A stretch of 62,000 bases of DNA from Acanthaster planci (GCF_001949145.1 NW_019091517.1:29457-91456), one strand, 5' to 3'; positions 46,334 to 59,059 are shown, counted from the first letter of the stretch. Program-made: numbers and translations. Notes: generated by a model from the sequence alone, not told the origin.

Positions 46334-49300
46334 ACGTCGCACTAAGGAATTAGGTGAAATTTGCACATCTGTAGCGTCTTTACACGGGCTCCCCAGGGCG
46401 AGGCACCAATGGCATTCGAATGTCACTTTATATCAGTCACACATGAAGGGATGCTTATGCAGCGAGAGAAAAGTAACTCAAACTCCCCTCGAAGACACGA
46501 AAGAAGCACAAACTATGTCAGTATTTCTCTTTTTTTTTAAATAAACGATGCGGTTTCTCAGTCATGCACCCGAAAAGTCGATCATGAAAAGGGCAGTATT
46601 TAAGCAAAAAAGGCAAAAAAATCAACTGATTAGTTGAAACAGTGAAAATAAACATCAGAGGAAGTCCAGTAATTGAGGCAATCATTTGCCCTCCTTACCT
46701 CAAGGTGTTTGCATGATTGGTTAACTCGGCGCGTCGTGGCTCCTCCTCTTTCCTTTTTTTAATCCATCAGTTCTCTTTCAGTCCCGTCTCATTTCCCGCT
46801 CTGTCGCCGAGGGTGGATTGGGTCTTTCGTTACCCAGTCCGCAGGGGCCCCGTAACCGGATACTCCCACCTCCTAGCAAATCACAGGGACGCCGGGCGTG
46901 TACCCGGATCGGTACGGCGCGAGAATGGCGATGAAATACATCATCAACGCCAGAGAAAATACTCTGTGAAAAAATGTGTGGAGGATGAGGTGTAATTTTC
47001 ACCATAAATACGGAGGCCGATGAAAGAAAGATTTTAAGGTGTTACACACATAATTTGGAAAACGATTTAAGAACATATACATTTAGTTGCGGATTGCTTG
47101 CTTGTATTGGATCTGTATGGGAACCCCATGGCATTTTCTTCCTGGATGCTAAGATTTAACTTCACCAAGTACCTTATGCCATTATGAACTTGATAATTGA
47201 ATACAGCTTTAAGGACCCATGCAAGTCATCTTGAAATGTAGCCATTGCATAAATGCACCTTTGTGTCCCATTTATTTTGCCATATAATTTGTCATTTCGA
47301 TGACTTTTGAGTTTTTGCCATTGCGAGTTCGCCTACTCGTGAACAAATTTGTGATGTCATTCTTGGAAAACCTCAAATGTTACAGTTATTTCAGCACCAA
47401 TGTTTGCCAGAATTATGGTTTTTTTTGCCAACTTAATTTTCCTATCGTGTTTTTGTTTTCGGTTCAAGACATTTAAATTAGGCCAGAAAGCAAAGCTTCC
47501 TCAAAAATATTTTTGAGGAGCTAAGTAATTTGTAAAAATTACGATCTTATCAAGTTAGTCGATCTAATCGATCAGTAAAAACATAATTAAGTGAGGGTTA
47601 CACATCACACATGCCCATGTAGACTGCTTCTCAAGTTGAGCATTTTAATGGCTTTGCAGCCACGGGAGTTGACGACCAAACGTAAAACTTCCTTGAGGGA
47701 ATCTTGATTGTTTGGGAGTTGGTTCCTGGCATTTTGATTTGTGTACTCTAAGAAACGACACAGTGCGCTTAAAAGGATTAGTCTTACCACGGTCTCCATA
47801 AATCTGCACTTTCAAATCACACAAGTGCATGATACATCCGAGTCCCGATGCACGTAAAATTAGCCCTATCAGTACACGTGTCTATTTTTAACACATTTTT
47901 CAACAGGGATAGGGCCTACCACAGTGTGTTTGACTTGGCAGTTCCTTACAGTATGCTCTTCTAAGGGTGAAGTCTAGTTAAGAGAGGTTATCCTGTGATC
48001 ATATGTAATCGAAAGTATTTCCGTTCAGAGAGCAGAGGGGATTTAGATAGTGTTTATCAACTGGCTCCATAAGAACTATACCCGGACAGTGGCATCTCTA
48101 ACATATTGCCAGTTTCGTTGTTTTTATTTTGGAAAAAAATCTCAAAATTGGTTTAGGAATTAAAAGCACTGGCATTCCTAAACGATACTTTCACAGTTGT
48201 TAGTGGGGGGAGGGGTTGAGGATACTTCAAAATTGACATTCGCTTTTGAAAAAAAGACCCAGCCAAGACCCAGATACGACACCATACATTAGAGGCCCAG
48301 AAAAAGAATGTGTTCTGTCAAAATGGGCCATTAGATTGTGAGACATCGGGTGCAGTATGTTACACTAAGATTACAGAGAGGGAAGGTGCACAGAGTGTTT
48401 GAATTATATCTAATCTCTTCTCTACTGCTTGCGCATCGATAGTAGGCCTACTCTATTCTTATCTCAGGTTTCTTCATATGTACTCCATTTCTTTTGGATG
48501 GTTGTATTCTCGTAATGGGCAATTCTGCGAGAATATAGATGTGGAACGAAGGCTCAAAATCATGACCTCCGGCGCAAGTGCAAAATTGTCCCTGTGCTCT
48601 CAGCGACCGGGGAGCCAATTCAAGCCAATTCCCCTGTCGTCGCTTAGGAGTTAACATCCCCGTAAGTGGCATTTCATGATGACCACGGGTGGAAACAGCA
48701 ATCTGTTTGTCCGGGCACGCGCCAGCAGCGCGTGTTGCCCCCGTACCGGGGGTGGAAGAAACTCACGCAGGGCCCGTTGGGTCGATGCCGCGTCGCACCT
48801 GGTGTCAGCGATCACGTACAAACACACGCTCGCTTGGGTATCGATTTTTCCGCTAAAGTGAGACAAAATATTTTCCAATCAGGTTTTCTGCACCCCAATC
48901 AATTGATAATTAGTAAATAAAAAGATTAAAATCGATCAATTCCCTCTGTAGGCTTAATGTTGTTTCCAAAAGACATTGATGATCATTATAAACTCGTATC
49001 TTTCCCATCAAAACGAATCTTCAAACCTGTCTTGTGAAATCATTTCTCATGCTCTCAAGAAACAGAAAATGTAAAAAAGATGTGCTGACATAAGTCTTGA
49101 GGACATATTCTTTTTTATTTCAATCGCAGTACATTTTTTCGTGAAGAGCTGCTTATTCCCCCATGATCAACCACCACTGGTTCAGAATCTTACATTGAAT
49201 TGGTACCAAGAATAATTACCGGCAACGCAAGACGCATAACCTTTGGACTTTAAACTGGTACAGAGTGGACGCCATCTTGAATATTTCCTGGAGCACTCGA

Positions 49301-51736
49301 AGTGCACGAGTGGTCTGAACTGTTCACCTTCGACTGGCATACAAACCTGGAGCCCTGAGGCACAGAGCCACTCGACACTGTCGTACCCATGTGTTAGCAA
49401 TGTCTTGCATGTCAGGAGCCAGCGGATAGATATACAAGCACAGATTACCCTATGCATTGACCTGCATGGCTGCATTCGGACTTATTGGAAAATGGCAATG
49501 TGTCTGAATTTCGTTTAACTGGAGGCAGATCAGCTCTTGCCCTTGTTGTACCGTGGTTTGCTACCGCCCCCATGAGGCATGTCGTGACCATTTCCAATTC
49601 TCAGCTGTGTCTCGTGTTAGTCTTCCTCCCCGGCTTAACAATGAACTAGAAGTCTTCACGTCCCAATCAAAGAGACACGCTGAAGATAATGGCCTTTATT
49701 TCAAACGGTTTGATGTACACGTGACAAAATAAAAGACTTAGATGTACAGTGACCCGAATCCCCCCTGAAAAAAAACACGTGGGCTTGAAATCCCCTGAAG
49801 CGGTACCAGGGGCGAAACTAAAGGTTCGGGAAAAACCCTTGTTATTACCGAGTAACACTCATCAGCATGCACAGTAATTCCCGGAAGTGCTTGCCGTCCC
49901 TGTGTCCGGATGCGCGGCATCTCGGCAGGCGAGTGGACGCTTGTGAAGAGGTGCTTGGCCCGCACCGCTCGAGCTGTCTGTTTATTAATATGAATCAACT
50001 CATCATTCGAAGGCTATTTTAACGACGTTTTTCGGATCGGGGATGTGGTACATGTACAGGGAATTCCAGTTTTCTCTGTGCACTGGCTAATTGGCTGGGC
50101 TTCAGTCACAAGAGCCCCCCCCCCGAACAACAGGAAGATGGGCCGACCTGGGCCTGGGTTTTTTAACCCGTAATTATTTCGAGTGAAAACGACTCTGGGG
50201 GACCGGGTACAATCTACCCAGTTGCCTCCCGTAGGTCAGAAAAAGATGCTGTTGCGGTACGGCTGTGCTCCAAGTCGCTCAAATGGCAAAACTGAAGTCG
50301 AAGCCAATTGCAAGTTTGTTAAATATACGAGGGTGAACGTCTTGATTTCAAGCTCTGTTGGATCCTGTTTTACAAATTAACCAGAATGCCTAGGTTCCAA
50401 AAAGTTATACAACTTCATTTTGGTTGAACGTCTGCAAAGGTAAGAGAGCAGGAGTACAAAAAGATTATTTCAAAACCGGAAATGGATTTTGACGACATCC
50501 GGTCATAGTCACGACAGTACATTGTCATTGGCTGCAACGAAAGAATTGAGCTAGATGCATAAAGGTCATTAACATTTTGAACAACGTGGGAAAATTGGTT
50601 CCAACATATTTTTTTTGATACAATTGGACTGTTTCACCAAGATCAAGGAAGCCTACGGTGCAGTGAAACGCAACCTTTGGGAAAACGATCAAACGCGTCC
50701 ATTACGTCACGATAATACATGCAGTAGGCCTTTGTGTAGGTCTACCCAAATCACATCAGCCTTAGTGCACCATGCAAAGGGTCATTTTGCATTTCCGACA
50801 TGTTTTATATGGCGCCATTCATCAACTGTGAATTCGCCCAAGCCAAATGACGGGCGATGCACATAGAAATGGCAGGAATGTTCTTAAGTTAAAATGTTAG
50901 ACCTAGAACCCCGCGCGAGTACTAGCGGGAATGCTCTGCCGCACCAAGCTCTGTTTAAAGCATATTATGATTGATAGTGCGCTGCAGATCAGAGGATCCC
51001 ATCAAACGATGGTTTACATCTGTTTGACATTCATAAATTTCGTTCACAACGAAATGGTTTAAATCAGTTGTATTCTGGTATAAGTGGACTTTTGGTTCAT
51101 TCGGTGTTTGTGTGAATGCGTGCGATAAATTTGTTGGATTTGAGACAACTACGGTATACAATATGTGTCTCGATAATTTATGGGAGCCACTGAAGTCGTT
51201 TGGCTCATTTCTGGATTTTCTGAGGACTCCGAAAAGGTGCTTATTATATTGCTTGAAAATTATTTATTGATTTCTATCAATAATTTCATGCAATATACTG
51301 AAAAGTGGATTCAATGGGAGAAATGAAAGCTCCACTGACGGTGCTGTAATGCAAATATCTCAGAAGTGGCAGATGTGCATATTCCATTGATAAGCCTGTA
51401 TCACTGTTTTCGCGGCCATGAATCTACCTTTCCCTCCGCAGACCCTGAAGATATTTCAAGATGTGAGGACAATTATTCAACGATTTCCCTGGACACTAGT
51501 CTTATCGAACATGCCACCGTTTTAGGAGTGCACGAATACTCTGGTTGAAAAGTCTTATCAACAGCTCATTGTATAAACAACCAATTAAGAGAAATCCGTA
51601 TCCCCCATATCGGTCTGTCATCCATGTTTAATTGGCATTCGTCCAGAAAGCGGGCGCAGAGAGCGTGTTTTGACTGCTAGTCTCTGCCGTGATTAGCCAG
51701 TCTTTTCGGTCCGGCCGGTCCGGCAGAGTACGGTCG

Positions 51737-51778
51737 ATGACTGATGGCCATTACTGATGGCCATTACTGATGACTCTC
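51737..51778. repeat. short tandem repeat (TGATGGCCATTAC)
   Basis: Two full units and a partial third, in otherwise unremarkable DNA. Confidence 0.7.
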
Positions 51779-52621
51779 AACTGATGTTGAGATCTAAACA
51801 AATCGGGTTTTCATTCAGTCCAAGGAACTTAACCTGCAATGCGTTCCCTAGTCGATCCTCATCGATCATAATGTGTATGGTTTTCGTTTTACATTTTTCT
51901 TATCTGATTTAATATCAAGACTGGTCAACAGTGCTGAAAGAATTTTACAACTGAGATGACCACATAAAGTCAAACTCACGGTTAAAAAAAGGACAACAGG
52001 AACTTTATGCATAAAAAAGTTCTGGAAAATAGGACGCAGCAGTAGAAAGTACGTTGAGTCTTACACCCAAAAATAGCATTGGTAAATGAAGACAGTAATG
52101 CATGGGTAAAGTGAAATAGACTGGCTCCTAGGGTTATTTTTCTTCGACAGAAAAAAAAGTCGTCTGAAAAGGGGGAATTAACAAATCCTAATTTTACTGG
52201 CAGTAACAAAAAAGTTCCTAAGCTTCCAGCGGTCTAAAATAATGCACAAAATTAAATTGATTGAATGGCACATGCGTGGTAATACCAGAGCGAGATCTGA
52301 GGAATATCAGCATTGATCCACCGATAAGCTGCCAGCTTAGATACCTCGAGACGGCGCAGCTGCAAATATAATCCCGCTATCATGGGTGCCCCCTGCATGC
52401 ACGCCATCGATTCATCGTGTACTGACCCAATGTTACTCGACTATCAACACAAATAATTAACAGTGTCATGTTTTTAGCATCGTTCACTATCGCTAGCTCC
52501 CTTGAATACAAGACAATTAAGTCGGTGCAGCGTTTATGCGCAGAGGGAATAATGTCCAGTCTTTAATTCCGTTTGGTTTGATCAATGTGATGATACAATG
52601 TCACTGTGCGTGTGCATGGTG

Positions 52622-52629
52622 TATATAAG
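52622..52629 (+). promoter_or_regulatory. TATA-like box upstream of the receptor gene
   Basis: TATATAAG lies about 860 bp before the first recognised receptor exon, in a moderately GC-rich patch. A start site about 30 bp downstream could feed a signal-peptide exon, but I could not find that exon with confidence. Confidence 0.2.
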
Positions 52630-53481
52630 CCGTCAGATTTTGTCGTATATTATGGTAATGCTGGCAGTAGCCCCTTGTACGGATGACGTACCGCTGTGTT
52701 CTCCGTAATGCATGGTGGGATTGAATGGGGATCATCGTGTACCTCAGTAGGCAAAAAATACATGTATGTATAAACGAATTAATTTCGACCACAAGAAAGT
52801 GAAAGGTGGAATCTTACCGTTACGGAAAATTATTCTCCGGAATATTAAAAACGTTGATTACCCAACTAACTGCCTTCTGGAAATGGGGATAATCGTACTC
52901 ATAATGTTAATGATAGTAGAGTATATTGATGACCCCTATCCTATCAAACTACTAAAAACAGAGTGATGCGTCATTGGTACATTAAGCTATTATTTTTGCC
53001 GTACCTGCCCTGAGCAGAAGCACCCCATCATTGACTGAAAAGACCCATGTTGAACGGGAGTGTTCCTTTTGTTGGTAGTTTACATTTCATAGTGGCGCCG
53101 TATAATTACCAAAGGAGCCTCTGTTGTTAGGAAAATTGCACCCTCTCTTGGTTCATCAAGGGCCCATTACGATACCCTGTATTAATAGCAGACTTGTTCT
53201 AGTCCCTCGATGTGCTTTTAAGAGTTCAAGTGGGCAACAAATCCCTTTGTATAGGGCCTAGTTTATGTTTTTAACTTGTCGGGGGGTGTACACATACAGG
53301 AACAAGGAGTTTTCTTCTCTGCGTATTTTACGCTCTCTTTGGATCTTTTCACCCCATGTATACTCTCTTAACATTCACATCAATGCAATTGATTGCATGG
53401 ATAGAAATTTATATTCCCAGATTTTAACAAGAGTGTTGTTACTGATTTCTTTCTTCTATGGCACCTAATTTCATTCCACAG

Positions 53482-53624
53482 GGTGTCTGGCTTCGGAAGC
53501 TGAAAATAACCTCCACAAACATCTATTCAATGGCAGCTACAACACGCGCCCTCTACCGGTCGTCAATGCATCCGATATCCTGACGGTGTTTTTCGATTTG
53601 GCAGTGACCCAAATTGTCGACGTG
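53482..53624 (+). CDS. receptor exon: mature N-terminus and first strands
   Basis: The acceptor TTTCATTCCACAG and donor GACGTG|GTGAGT bound 143 bp. Two bases complete a codon from the missing upstream exon. The peptide reads CLASEAENNLHKHLFNGSYN, then TRPLPVVNASDILTVFFDLA and VTQIVDV. NGS and NAS are possible glycosylation sites. Confidence 0.92.
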
Positions 53625-56600
53625 GTGAGTGGCACGCGGCAGACCCGCCCGTGTGTTCTATTTGAATAGTCAGTTTCCGAGACCACGAGGTTTTGACTGT
53701 TCTGACAAACTCAGATCAAGCCCTGTCCGATCTGCTTGTCTATGTCTGGCAGGAATAACACGTGCTCGTGGAAGCAGTCAGCAGTTAGAGGCTTCACGTG
53801 CGTGTCTCGTTCACATTTTTAAACTGTGGCCAAGTATTTCAGATATGGTGTCAGCAGTCGTCAATGTCAACCAACAATGGCAAAATTGCACTTGCTCCAC
53901 AAATATCCGCCTTTTTCAAAATTGCCTCAAACTGTTTTATGCAATTTTCTGATAATGTTGATAATGCTTTTGAATGTCTAGCGTGTGTAAATTGACCCTT
54001 AAATTGACTCCGTATGCAATAAGTTTCCCTGAAGAAAACATGGAAAATAAAAGAAAAGTGAAAATTGCTATTCGTAGAGCACACCATGGCAGATGTAGCT
54101 TAGATTTGAAAATGCACCTCATGTTACGATACGGATTATCTAAAGATTAAAGATTTATGATTTTCGTTTGCAGGATGAGAAAAACCAGGTCTTCACTTCA
54201 AAAGTGTGGATGAAACAGGTGTGTACTGCGTTCACCAAAAGTTAAGAAATGTGCCTGTGGTAGGATGGTCTTATGAATGTTCAATGTTTGAAAAAGGATT
54301 GAAATTTAAACAAAATACATGACATCTTTTATTAATGATGGCGACATTATTTGTTATATAAGACTTTGGTTTGATATCTTGACCAGTTATTGTCTTCTGT
54401 AATTTCTTGTTTTCTTTAGGTTTGGACAGATCCAAAGCTACACTGGAACCCGGAAGACTTTGAAGGGATAAAGAACATCAAGGTTCCAACGTCGAAAATA
54501 TGGATTCCAGACATTCTCATCTACAACAAGTGAGTGGCGTAAATTTCAATACTTGCAGTTTGGTGGACTGGCAATTTTATGGGTTGCTGGTTGGCTGCCC
54601 TTGAAATTTGTCAAGAGCTACACCGGAAACTGTTGTCTAAGTCTAGGTCTTTGCCACACTGAAAATGCCCGGGGACACACTGACAATAGACTAAGCCATA
54701 GCTATTGAAGCCTATTTCAAGCACTGTCTGAATTGCTGGTTGGTTGACTGTTTGGCTAACTTAATGACTTGTTGATCGGTTCCCTGGTGGCCGGCTGGGA
54801 TGCTGTTCTGGTCGCTGGTTGGCTGACCGACTTTCACCAGACGGCTGGCTGGGGGGTTAGCTATTTAGCTGATTGGTTGATTGAATTCTGTGGATCATGA
54901 GATCACAGCTGGTTGGTGGCTTTTTTGTATGCTGTCTTGTTGGTAAGCTGATTGGCAGAATGGCAGACAAGCAAATTTGTATGCACGGCTAACAGGTATA
55001 ACGTCGCACTTGATTTAACCAGTTCGTGTGACTTCGTTTTAAATTAAATCACGCCCAATCACGCAGTTCGAACCGCAAGTAGAATAAGTGGTGTCTTTAG
55101 CAAGTGGGCCTGTATGACGTTGTCATGAAGAGTATGGTCTAAATCAGGTTGACTGAATTACTGACAGCCTTACCAGTGTGCTCACTACACGTATAAATAG
55201 TGGAATGATGTGTTGAAAGGCGATAGATTTGCCTTTATACTAAACAACTTTATCACAGAAACTAAATGAAATACTTTTGTATCATATTTACATTTAGTGC
55301 CGACGGACCTTTTGGGATCGACTCCAAGGCATGGGCGAACATCGCCCACAACGGGACGGTCACCTGGTTCCCTCCCGTCGTTTATCGTAGCTCTTGCAAG
55401 ATCAACGTCCGCTACTACCCCTTCGACGAGCAGAACTGCACCATGAAGTTCGGCTCCTGGACCTACGACGGTGGCGTGGTGGACCTGGTGCCGCTGAACA
55501 ACAAAGCCGGTCGGAAGGACTACTGGGAGAACGGCGAGTGGCAGATGAAAGAGTCACCCTGCATCAGGCACGTCCAGAAGTACCTGTGCTGCGAATATCC
55601 CTACATCGACATCACGTGCAGCTTCATCCTGCGCCGTAAACCTCTCTATTACTTTGCCTACTTGCTGCTGCCCTGCGGGCTCATCTCCTTCAATACCGTC
55701 TTAGTCTTCTACTTACCTCCCGACATCAGCGAGAAGATGTCGCTGTGTACCTCTGTGCTGCTCTCCATGGCCGTGTTCCTGCTGCTGGTGACCCAGCAGA
55801 TCCCGGCCAACGCTACCGACTTCCCGCTAATCGTCAAGTACCTGCTCTTCACCATGGTGGTGGTGTCCTCCTCCATCGTCTTCACCGTATTCATTCTAAA
55901 CATCCGGTTCAGGTCGCCGCAGACTCACACCATGCCCAAATGGGTACGGTGGCTCATGATCAACACCTTGCCCAAGTACCTGGGCATAAAGAGACCTGAA
56001 CGGTACTCACTACGGTACCGCACAGTGGGGGTCACCATAACTCGAGATGCGTTGTCGTCCAGCTACCTCGACGCGAGGAAAATCATTATGGAGAACAAAG
56101 GCAATAATTACAATGTGCGCATGCGCAATGAAATGGAAAATGAAACTGAGACCGAATCTGATAGTGATTTGCATCAAGGTAATTGCCCAATTAGGAATGG
56201 TGCCTAAGTAAAAAAAAAATGCCCGACCGGGAGCTTAGAAACACGTTTAAAATGGTTTATTTATCCGAAAATGTCCTAAAATACATGTATCCCAAATTCT
56301 AGGAAAGGATATTTGCTGAATTGTTTTGAACGGTTTCTTTCAACAGGCGGAATGCAGCCACTGAGATACCTACCTACTACACATGTAGGTACTAAATGCC
56401 CAGAGGCCATGGTCGTTAATAACGCCATAGAGGAGATCATGTATCTGACGTCACAGTGTGCCAATGAAGAGGACGACAAACGGGTATAGGAATGAAAACA
56501 AAAGTCAGATTTTTGCCCATGAAATCAATTATTCAAACGGATCATCGAAGAAGTTTTATGATAAGGCAAAGAGGCATAGTTTACGTTTTCCCCAAAGTAA

Positions 56601-57249
56601 ATATTTTGTGCAGATTTCCATAGTCGAAAACGATTAGATCTGGAAGACATAAAAAAAATTAAGCCAGCACAGCTAATTGCTTATCTGATGCGTACATCGC
56701 CGCTTAAAGAATAACCAGAAGAGACATGATTATCAGTGCTGAAACTTCAAAACCACGCTCTTATGAATGACCGCCTCAGCCTGCTGGTTACCATTGCTGG
56801 TCACCCATCCCTGATAGAGTAATAACTCGGAGCTTTTCCTATACCAGTTTAAGTGTACAAAGGCTGAGAGTTATGATACGAACCCTGTTGAATGTTACTA
56901 AATGCAAAAGTGGATCGGACTGCCAACAAAGCCTTGCTGCTGTTGGGTACCCAAAGATTGGCCCACCTTGCAGCCATCGTGTGTCGACAGCTCCACATCA
57001 CTGTTGTATTTTTCTACATAGGGCCTAGATAGCAAGGCTCAGTGCTACTGTTCACTACATTTAGGCCTGTGTCCATAATCTGAAACCTCTGTCTTCTTTC
57101 CTTCTGCATAGGAGAAAGAAGACTGGAAATACATCGCAATGGTGGTGGATCGCATTTTCCTCATTGGCTACCTATGCGCCCTGTTCGCAGGCAACGTGGG
57201 GATTATCTTCGAGTCACCCAACGCTAAGGAGTTCTTCTTCGGCGGATGA
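53482..57249 (+). CDS. nicotinic acetylcholine receptor, alpha-type subunit (gene-level entry; signal-peptide exon not found)
   Basis: Six exons (53482-53624, 54174-54218, 54420-54529, 55298-56178, 56347-56483, 57112-57249) join in phase to about 480 residues of a Cys-loop cation channel subunit. Visible hallmarks are a loop-D Trp (VWMKQVW), loop-A Tyr (PDILIYNN), loop-B Trp (FGSWTYDG), a Cys-loop with 13 residues between the cysteines, the vicinal Cys pair of alpha subunits (KYLCCEYPYID), four membrane segments and a cytoplasmic M3-M4 loop ending in a normal amphipathic helix. The 45-bp and 110-bp exons are classic for this gene family. Such subunits form pentameric acetylcholine-gated channels in nerve and muscle. 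It is diverged from the vertebrate alpha classes, so I give no symbol. The mature protein probably starts near SEAENN; the exon with the signal peptide lies upstream. Confidence 0.95.
54174..54218 (+). CDS. receptor exon: 45-bp loop-D exon
   Basis: DEKNQVFTSKVWMKQ, between the acceptor TTTTCGTTTGCAG and the donor AAACAG|GTGTGT, in phase 0 at both ends. The length of exactly 45 bp is typical of nicotinic receptor genes. Confidence 0.95.
54420..54529 (+). CDS. receptor exon: 110-bp loop-A exon
   Basis: VWTDPKLHWNPEDFEGIKNI, then KVPTSKIWIPDILIYN, between the acceptor TTGTTTTCTTTAG and the donor CAACAA|GTGAGT. The split Asn codon is completed by the next exon. The 110-bp length is again typical of the family. 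Confidence 0.95.
54530..55297 (+). other. receptor intron with degenerate GGTTGGCT repeat
   Basis: From about 54560 to 54965 the sequence is a loose array of GGCTGG, TTGGCTG and TTGGTTG words. It also contains copy 2 of the dispersed repeat (54612-54732). Confidence 0.6.
54612..54732. repeat. dispersed short repeat, copy 2
   Basis: GTCTAGGTCTT, GAAAATGCCC, GGGACACA, ATAGACTAAGCC and ATAGCTATTGAAGCC align in order with 26369-26480, about 28 kb away. It lies within a receptor intron. Confidence 0.55.
55298..56178 (+). CDS. receptor exon: Cys-loop, loop C, M1-M3 and start of the cytoplasmic loop
   Basis: 881 bp with donor CATCAAG|GTAATT. The exon holds the Cys-loop (cysteines at 55395-55397 and 55437-55439), the vicinal pair (55587-55592), M1 (YYFAYLLLPCGLISFNTVLV), M2 (SEKMSLCTSVLLSMAVFLLL) and M3. 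In M2 the Glu at -1' and Leu at 9' expected of a cation channel are present; -2' is Ser instead of Gly, and the outer ring at 20' is Gln instead of the usual Glu or Lys. Open translation past the donor ends at 56207 and is not part of the gene. Confidence 0.95.
56347..56483 (+). CDS. receptor exon: end of the M3-M4 loop
   Basis: 137 bp between the acceptor GGTTTCTTTCAACAG and the donor AAACGG|GTATAG. Its phase (two bases, then codons) fits the preceding exon. The peptide ends EEIMYLTSQCANEEDDKR, the amphipathic pre-M4 helix usual in these receptors. Confidence 0.88.
57112..57249 (+). CDS. receptor exon: M4 and C-terminus
   Basis: After the acceptor CTTTCCTTCTGCATAG comes EKEDWKYIAMVVDRIFLIGY, then LCALFAGNVGIIFESP and a short tail ending FFFGG and TGA. 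The motif WKY-x-A-x-V-x-DR-x-F is standard at the start of M4. Confidence 0.95.
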   Translation, partial: EKEDWKYIAMVVDRIFLIGYLCALFAGNVGIIFESPNAKEFFFGG

Positions 57250-57437
57250 CGGAAACCGTTTGGAACGGGCAGAATGTAATATGGCATAGAGGAAGACCAC
57301 ATTTCAAACGTCGAGTAATGCGTTCCTGCCTTTGAGGTGAAGCGGCTTCGTTTACAAGAATTCTGCTGACACTGATCCCGTATGTCAAGTCTGTGTTACA
57401 CAGCAAAGGCCTTTCTGTGCTTGATGTTGGGGTTTGC

Positions 57438-57443
57438 AATAAA
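57438..57443 (+). terminator. polyadenylation signal AATAAA of the receptor gene
   Basis: AATAAA lies 189 bases after the receptor stop codon, a normal distance for a short 3' untranslated region. Confidence 0.65.
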
Positions 57444-58517
57444 GATTTTTCTATATTAAACAACCCATTTTACGCAAGTATTAAGATGTTTTAAAAGAGG
57501 GCGGGTGCCAACACTGCTTAAGGAGTATTGTGCTTTCATTGTTTTAATGGAATGGCAACTTCCTTTTTGCCTACCCTTGGAAATGCTGCTAGAGGCAATA
57601 TCAAAGCATGGAGCATTTAATAGCTCCATGATCAAAGCCGCATACAGGCGAGGCGCATGCGTCATTTTAATCTACTTTCCGTTAATTGGGTGTATGTGAA
57701 CATTTCGAAACGATTGGAACAAAGTTTGCACGCATCAAGACTTCCGTAAATGTAACCCCAAGGTAAACTGAATGGGAGACTTTTAGACGTTGTTGGCAGC
57801 AGACATACCGGCCCCTTTTCACAGTTCTGCGCCTGCTCAGAATAATGTGCGCATGCTCAGAACTGGTAAAAAGGACTGGTATGTGTGCTGCCACCAAGCG
57901 TCTGAAGGTTTCTCATTGGACGGCAAAACACATTCGACCTTAGAGTAGAAATAGGGCCTTCTGTTTATTTCACAAGACACTTTCTGGAATTCACTGGTAT
58001 GCGCCAAGGCCTGCCTCCTGAACGTCAACTATTCCAATCGTCTTGCAGGCGTTGCAATAACACTAGGGCCTACTATCAGCATTGTTATTCTCACTTTATC
58101 TCAGGCTTGTAAATACGGCTGCCATTACTCTGCACACTCTGTGAGGTACCAAACCAAAGCAGGTTTTGAATATCAGCCCATGTAATCTCTCAGTGCACCG
58201 CATATCTTTTACAGAATATACGCTGTGCACATTTGCTGTGAACTTCTTAAAGTAGTTGATAGACGTTTGTGGCAACCCTTTAGAAAATTTTGCCAGAGCA
58301 TGGTTTTCCAGAACCAGATATTTGACCGGATATAATCGTTACAACGAAGGAAAAACAAGACTTGCAGATATATTGGTCAATTAAAAAAAAATAAATCACA
58401 AAAATTCAATGGCCTCATCTTTTCTTTGTTAGAAAAATTAAATTATACTTCAATAGAGTAGAAAGATTCCATACTTTCAATTTGAAAAGAATTAAATAAT
58501 TTTCCACTCTGTCTTTA

Positions 58518-58553
58518 CAAATAATGTATTATTAACAAATAATGTATTATTAA
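58518..58553. repeat. tandem duplication, 18-bp unit
   Basis: ACAAATAATGTATTATTA occurs twice in a row, with little or no change. Confidence 0.75.
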
Positions 58554-59059
58554 TGTTAATATAGATTTCTATGTATATTGGTTGGATGAGCGGCACACTG
58601 TCCGCAGAACAGTACTGTACGGGTTTGTCTCAAAGACATGTCCTTAGGATTAGAAGTGGCCTTGGTCAAGCTGATATGAAATTAATAGGAGCAATAGAAT
58701 GGGGCTTTCACCCAAAAGCTCCTTGAAAAATATGTTCGCTTCCGTCGAGCCGAGAGATTTTCTGCTCTCATGAGTTTTGAGTGATAGGATCAGCTAATGG
58801 GGTGTCGATATTGCCCATGGCTGACGATCGCTTAGCATAGAGGGAGGGGCCTCGGCTTGTAAGGACCAGCGCACCAGTCCTGAGGGCCTCCATTATGAAA
58901 TATCACATTAGCGCTTAATGAGACGTTCCCCGTCACTCACTGATTGATGCCAGTGCGTTGGCCTGATGTGATCTTTGAGCCAACTGTATGGTGCGTGACG
59001 AAGTTTTGCTTCAGTAATGGTGAAAGAGGTTATTGGCTAAGATGATATTTCATGCACAT

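Larger units (their letters stand above)
25600..52600. other. long region without a recognisable gene
   Basis: About 27 kb in which I find no frame with both domain features and splice support, except the weak exon at 45679-45762. GC-rich patches near 26.85, 28.5, 29.3-29.8, 33.4-33.75, 37.7, 46.75-46.95 and 48.7 kb contrast with AT-rich surroundings. Small inverted-repeat elements and simple repeats are listed separately. It could hold distant 5' exons and regulatory DNA of the receptor gene, or lineage-specific transcripts. Confidence 0.5.

Noticed and set aside
52766-52966. Frame with MGIIVLIMLMIVEY as a receptor signal peptide
   Set aside because: No donor in the required phase follows, and the composition is that of AT-rich non-coding DNA.
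53397-53468. Signal-peptide-like frame MDRNLYSQILTRVLLLISFF just before the first receptor exon
   Set aside because: It lies in the same frame as the exon but is cut off by TAA, and its hydrophobic run is the pyrimidine tract of the acceptor. I treat it as intron.
56179-56207. End of the large receptor frame (NCPIRNGA and stop)
   Set aside because: A donor at 56178 in the right phase joins the next exon; the tail is intron read-through.
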